Assembly (NCBI RefSeq): GCF_030325625.1
Contig: NZ_JACAIS010000011.1
Location: 1-64,000 of the forward strand
Direction of reading: 5' to 3'
DNA: 64,000 nucleotides
Source: Sphingobacterium sp. N143
GTDB lineage: Bacteria > Bacteroidota > Bacteroidia > Sphingobacteriales > Sphingobacteriaceae
Each line of letters starts with the position of its first letter. Position 1 is the stretch's first letter. The position numbers were made by a program, and so were the translations under genes. Positions 61,968-64,000 of this stretch are shown here, piece by piece. The notes below the pieces were generated by a model that worked only from the letters and a program-made list of their open reading frames with translations, did not search any database and had not been told where the DNA came from.

Positions 61968-62999
61968 TTATCTGTCCCTGATTAAAATATACAAAAATAC
62001 CGGAGTACCCAGTAATGCCGTAATCACTCCTATTGGAAGTTCAATAGGTGCAACCAAAGTACGAGCAATGACATCGGCCAGAATCAGCACCAAGGAGCCC
62101 ATTAATAAGGATCCGGGCAGAACAAATCGATGATCTGGCCCCCCCATCAGCCGGACAATATGCGGGACAATCAAACCAACAAAGCCAATGATACCTGATA
62201 CTGCGACCGAAGAGCCTACGGCAAGGGTAGAAAGAACGACTACCCATCTTTTCGTCCGATCTGTCCGCACCCCCAATAGCTCTGCCTGGGTTTCCCCTAA
62301 TGCCAAAGCATTTAGTGGTTTACCAAAAAATGGCAGTATCAATATCGGCACCAATATAAAAGGTACGACAGCCAACAAGGTATCCCAAGTGCCCCCACCC
62401 AAGCTCCCCAGCATCCAAAAAGTGATGGTACGCAACTGCTGTTCCGTTGACATATACGTCATCAATCCTGTTAGTGCGCCTGCAAAAGCATTAATGGCAA
62501 TTCCCGCCAAAAGCATTGTTGTCACATTAGGGCGCCCATTTTTGCTTGCAATACGATAGACCAAAAAAGCGGTCAAACCTGCACCGGCAAAAGCACCGAA
62601 TGCTAAAAGGTAGTGTCCAATCCATGCTGAAAGGGATGTAAACAAAAAAGTTTCAAAAGCAATGATCAATACCGCAAAAAGAGAGGCCCCAGATGAGATT
62701 CCGATTAATCCGGGTTCAGCAAGTGGGTTACGAAATATGCCTTGAATAGCGGTTCCAGAAATCCCCAACGCCGCCCCCACTAAAAACCCCAAAAATAAAC
62801 GTGGCATTCGAATCTCAAAAAGAACATCTTCCGGTAGACCCGCATGAACACTAGCATCAAATAGGTGCAACTTCTGCATGAGCATCCAAAAAATATCACT
62901 AGCAGGAATATAATAAGCGCCCATTCCCAATGCGATAATACAAATAACCACCAATATTAGGCTCAAAGCCACCAATATTAACTTCTGTTTCTTCTGCAC
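61968..62999 (-). CDS. hmuU: Heme/iron ABC transporter, permease
   Basis: A 343-residue FecCD-family permease with about ten membrane helices. Characteristic are RMPRLFLGFLVGAALGISGTAIQGIFRNPLAEP-like motifs near residues 70-100 (for example GISGTAIQGIFRNPLAEPG) and VSGIIGFVGLIVPHIVRL near 260. It forms the inner-membrane path for heme or ferric siderophore. It lies five bases after the binding-protein gene. Confidence 0.94.
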   Translation of the reverse strand: MQKKQKLILVALSLILVVICIIALGMGAYYIPASDIFWMLMQKLHLFDASVHAGLPEDVLFEIRMPRLFLGFLVGAALGISGTAIQGIFRNPLAEPGLIGISSGASLFAVLIIAFETFLFTSLSAWIGHYLLAFGAFAGAGLTAFLVYRIASKNGRPNVTTMLLAGIAINAFAGALTGLMTYMSTEQQLRTITFWMLGSLGGGTWDTLLAVVPFILVPILILPFFGKPLNALALGETQAELLGVRTDRTKRWVVVLSTLAVGSSVAVSGIIGFVGLIVPHIVRLMGGPDHRFVLPGSLLMGSLVLILADVIARTLVAPIELPIGVITALLGTPVFLYILIRDR

Positions 63000-63004
63000 T
63001 GCCC

Positions 63005-63862
63005 TTATTTTGAGTTCATCAATCGTTCAAAACCACGGTGCAATTCCAAAATTGCATCAGGCAATCGATTACTAAAATTGACCAGAAGTGAAGCATTCAT
63101 AACCAATATACGTTCATGCTTACCAGCCTGGGTGATCCGCATACCGGGTAACTTAAGAATGGCTTCTTTTCCACCTAAGCTATTTGCACCAAAATCAAAC
63201 ATCAATATGATATCCGGATTAGCTTGAACCAATGCCTCTGTGGTATAAGGTTTAAAATCCGAGAATTCTTGTACGGCATTTTTTCCACCAGCAAGCTTGA
63301 TCATGGCATCTAAACTACTTCCCTTTCCAGCCACACTCATTGTACCTGTACCCCGGGCATACAAGAAAAGTACTTTTGGGGCCTTGCTTCCATTCTTATC
63401 CTGATTGACCAATTCCATGATCCGATTCAAGCTTATTTTTGTGCGTGATACCAAGGCTTTGCCTAATTCAGGCTCCCCAACACTGTTGGCTACATCTTGT
63501 ATATAACGTAATGCCCCTGGAGCAGAATAATGAGGTTTTATTCCAACATATTTCACTCCAGCTGAACGGATCTGTTGAATAACGGTATTGGGCACTTCCC
63601 CATCATTTGCAAGTACAATCGTTGGCTTAAAGGACAACAGTCCTTCAGCTGATACCGACCGGTTTTTGCTTACCTTGGGCAAGGCTGCCGCAGCCTTAGG
63701 CGATATACTGGTCACATCCGTCGCAATCACCCGGTCACCGATTCCTAGACCATATATCGTTTCAGTCAACGAACTATTCAGTGTAATGATCCGCTGTTGT
63801 GCACTTGCCCACCCCCCTAGCTGCAAAAAATAACATACTATGATTACATAAAATCTACTCAT
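63005..63862 (-). CDS. hmuT: Heme/iron ABC transporter, substrate-binding protein
   Basis: A 285-residue periplasmic binding protein with a signal peptide (MSRFYVIIVCYFLQLGGWASAQ) and a TroA/BtuF-like fold. It opens IITLNSSLTETIYGLGIGDRVIA and includes DIILMFDFGANSLGG. The ATG at 63862 places the signal peptide directly at the N-terminus; upstream in-frame ATGs at 63880 and 63904 are also possible. It delivers heme to HmuUV and is the first gene of the operon; any outer-membrane receptor lies beyond the window. Confidence 0.9.
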   Translation of the reverse strand: MSRFYVIIVCYFLQLGGWASAQQRIITLNSSLTETIYGLGIGDRVIATDVTSISPKAAAALPKVSKNRSVSAEGLLSFKPTIVLANDGEVPNTVIQQIRSAGVKYVGIKPHYSAPGALRYIQDVANSVGEPELGKALVSRTKISLNRIMELVNQDKNGSKAPKVLFLYARGTGTMSVAGKGSSLDAMIKLAGGKNAVQEFSDFKPYTTEALVQANPDIILMFDFGANSLGGKEAILKLPGMRITQAGKHERILVMNASLLVNFSNRLPDAILELHRGFERLMNSK

Positions 63863-64000
63863 CTTTTTCTTTAACACCATTAATAGCACAAAACATATAG
63901 ACATACCGCCCAGGCTCTGTACCTGAAATTTGTACACAAAACAAATCAATAATCAGTCTAAATACAAATTATTTTCACGTCATTATCATGAATGCACACA

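Noticed and set aside
63863..63949. N-terminal extension of hmuT
   Set aside because: The extension puts extra residues before the signal peptide; the ATG at 63862 fits better, though 63880 and 63904 cannot be excluded.
1..64000. CRISPR arrays, prophage or integrative element
   Set aside because: No regularly spaced repeats, integrase, capsid or terminase genes were seen; the tRNA genes have no attached integrase.

Overview
The window looks like the chromosome of a member of the Bacteroidota, most likely Sphingobacteriaceae (Sphingobacterium or Pedobacter-like). The grounds are: moderate-to-low GC; a FecI/FecR-controlled SusC/SusD pair; further TonB-dependent receptors with carboxypeptidase-regulatory-like N-termini; DUF4249, DUF4377, DUF6528 and DUF4974 families; monomeric isocitrate dehydrogenase; and promoters of the Bacteroidota type (TTTG, about 19-20 nt, TAnnTTTG). 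Shine-Dalgarno sequences are weak or absent, and intergenic hairpins act as terminators, often shared by convergent genes. The genus assignment is an inference from gene content.

Layout. 1-368: edge of an IS3-family insertion sequence running off the left end. 842-8981: ECF sigma factor, FecR anti-sigma factor, SusC, SusD and a secreted DUF6528 protein, a regulated nutrient-uptake locus with no hydrolase of its own. 9153-10593: DoxX-like membrane protein, divergent HxlR regulator and a RibD-C/DHFR-fold reductase. 10688-12978 (minus): small lipoprotein, sirtuin and DUF2891 lipoprotein. 13185-15044: GH29 fucosidase. 15254-15748: RNase HI. 15870-22386 (minus): a housekeeping run of gpsA, hemF, a catalytic/non-catalytic M16 peptidase pair, a DnaQ-like exonuclease and trxB. 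22476-25541: Rieske protein, ychF, DUF2892 protein, and an ATP-cone/PD-(D/E)xK nuclease fusion. 25627-27953 (minus): HhH protein, apt, ispE. 28062-30753 (minus): TolC and HlyD without an inner-membrane pump. 30807-36516: polysaccharide deacetylase, TonB receptor plus DUF4249 lipoprotein, secreted esterase, secreted propeller-like protein. 36556-45132: META/DUF4377 protein, GH43, monomeric icd, two aldo-keto reductases, an HdeD-like membrane protein and a cyclophilin. 45238-47260: DUF1697 protein, an alkyltransferase-like DNA repair protein, tRNA-Ser(UGA), YceI and tRNA-Arg(UCU). 47404-54130 (minus): a five-gene phosphorelay operon with two histidine kinases, three stand-alone or fused receivers and a CheR methyltransferase. 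54355-60062 (plus): the four-gene ligase-associated DNA repair operon (exonuclease, ATP-dependent ligase, Lhr-type helicase, PdeM phosphoesterase). 60063-63862 (minus): PchR-like AraC regulator and a heme/iron ABC importer (hmuTUV type).

How the genes work together. Uptake is served by SusCD, the TonB receptor/DUF4249 pair and hmuTUV. DNA maintenance is served by the ligase operon, the ATL protein, RNase HI and the DnaQ-like exonuclease. The least explained parts are the ATP-cone nuclease, the CheR-containing phosphorelay operon that lacks any chemotaxis partner, and the orphan SusCD locus. No CRISPR array, prophage or rRNA was seen.
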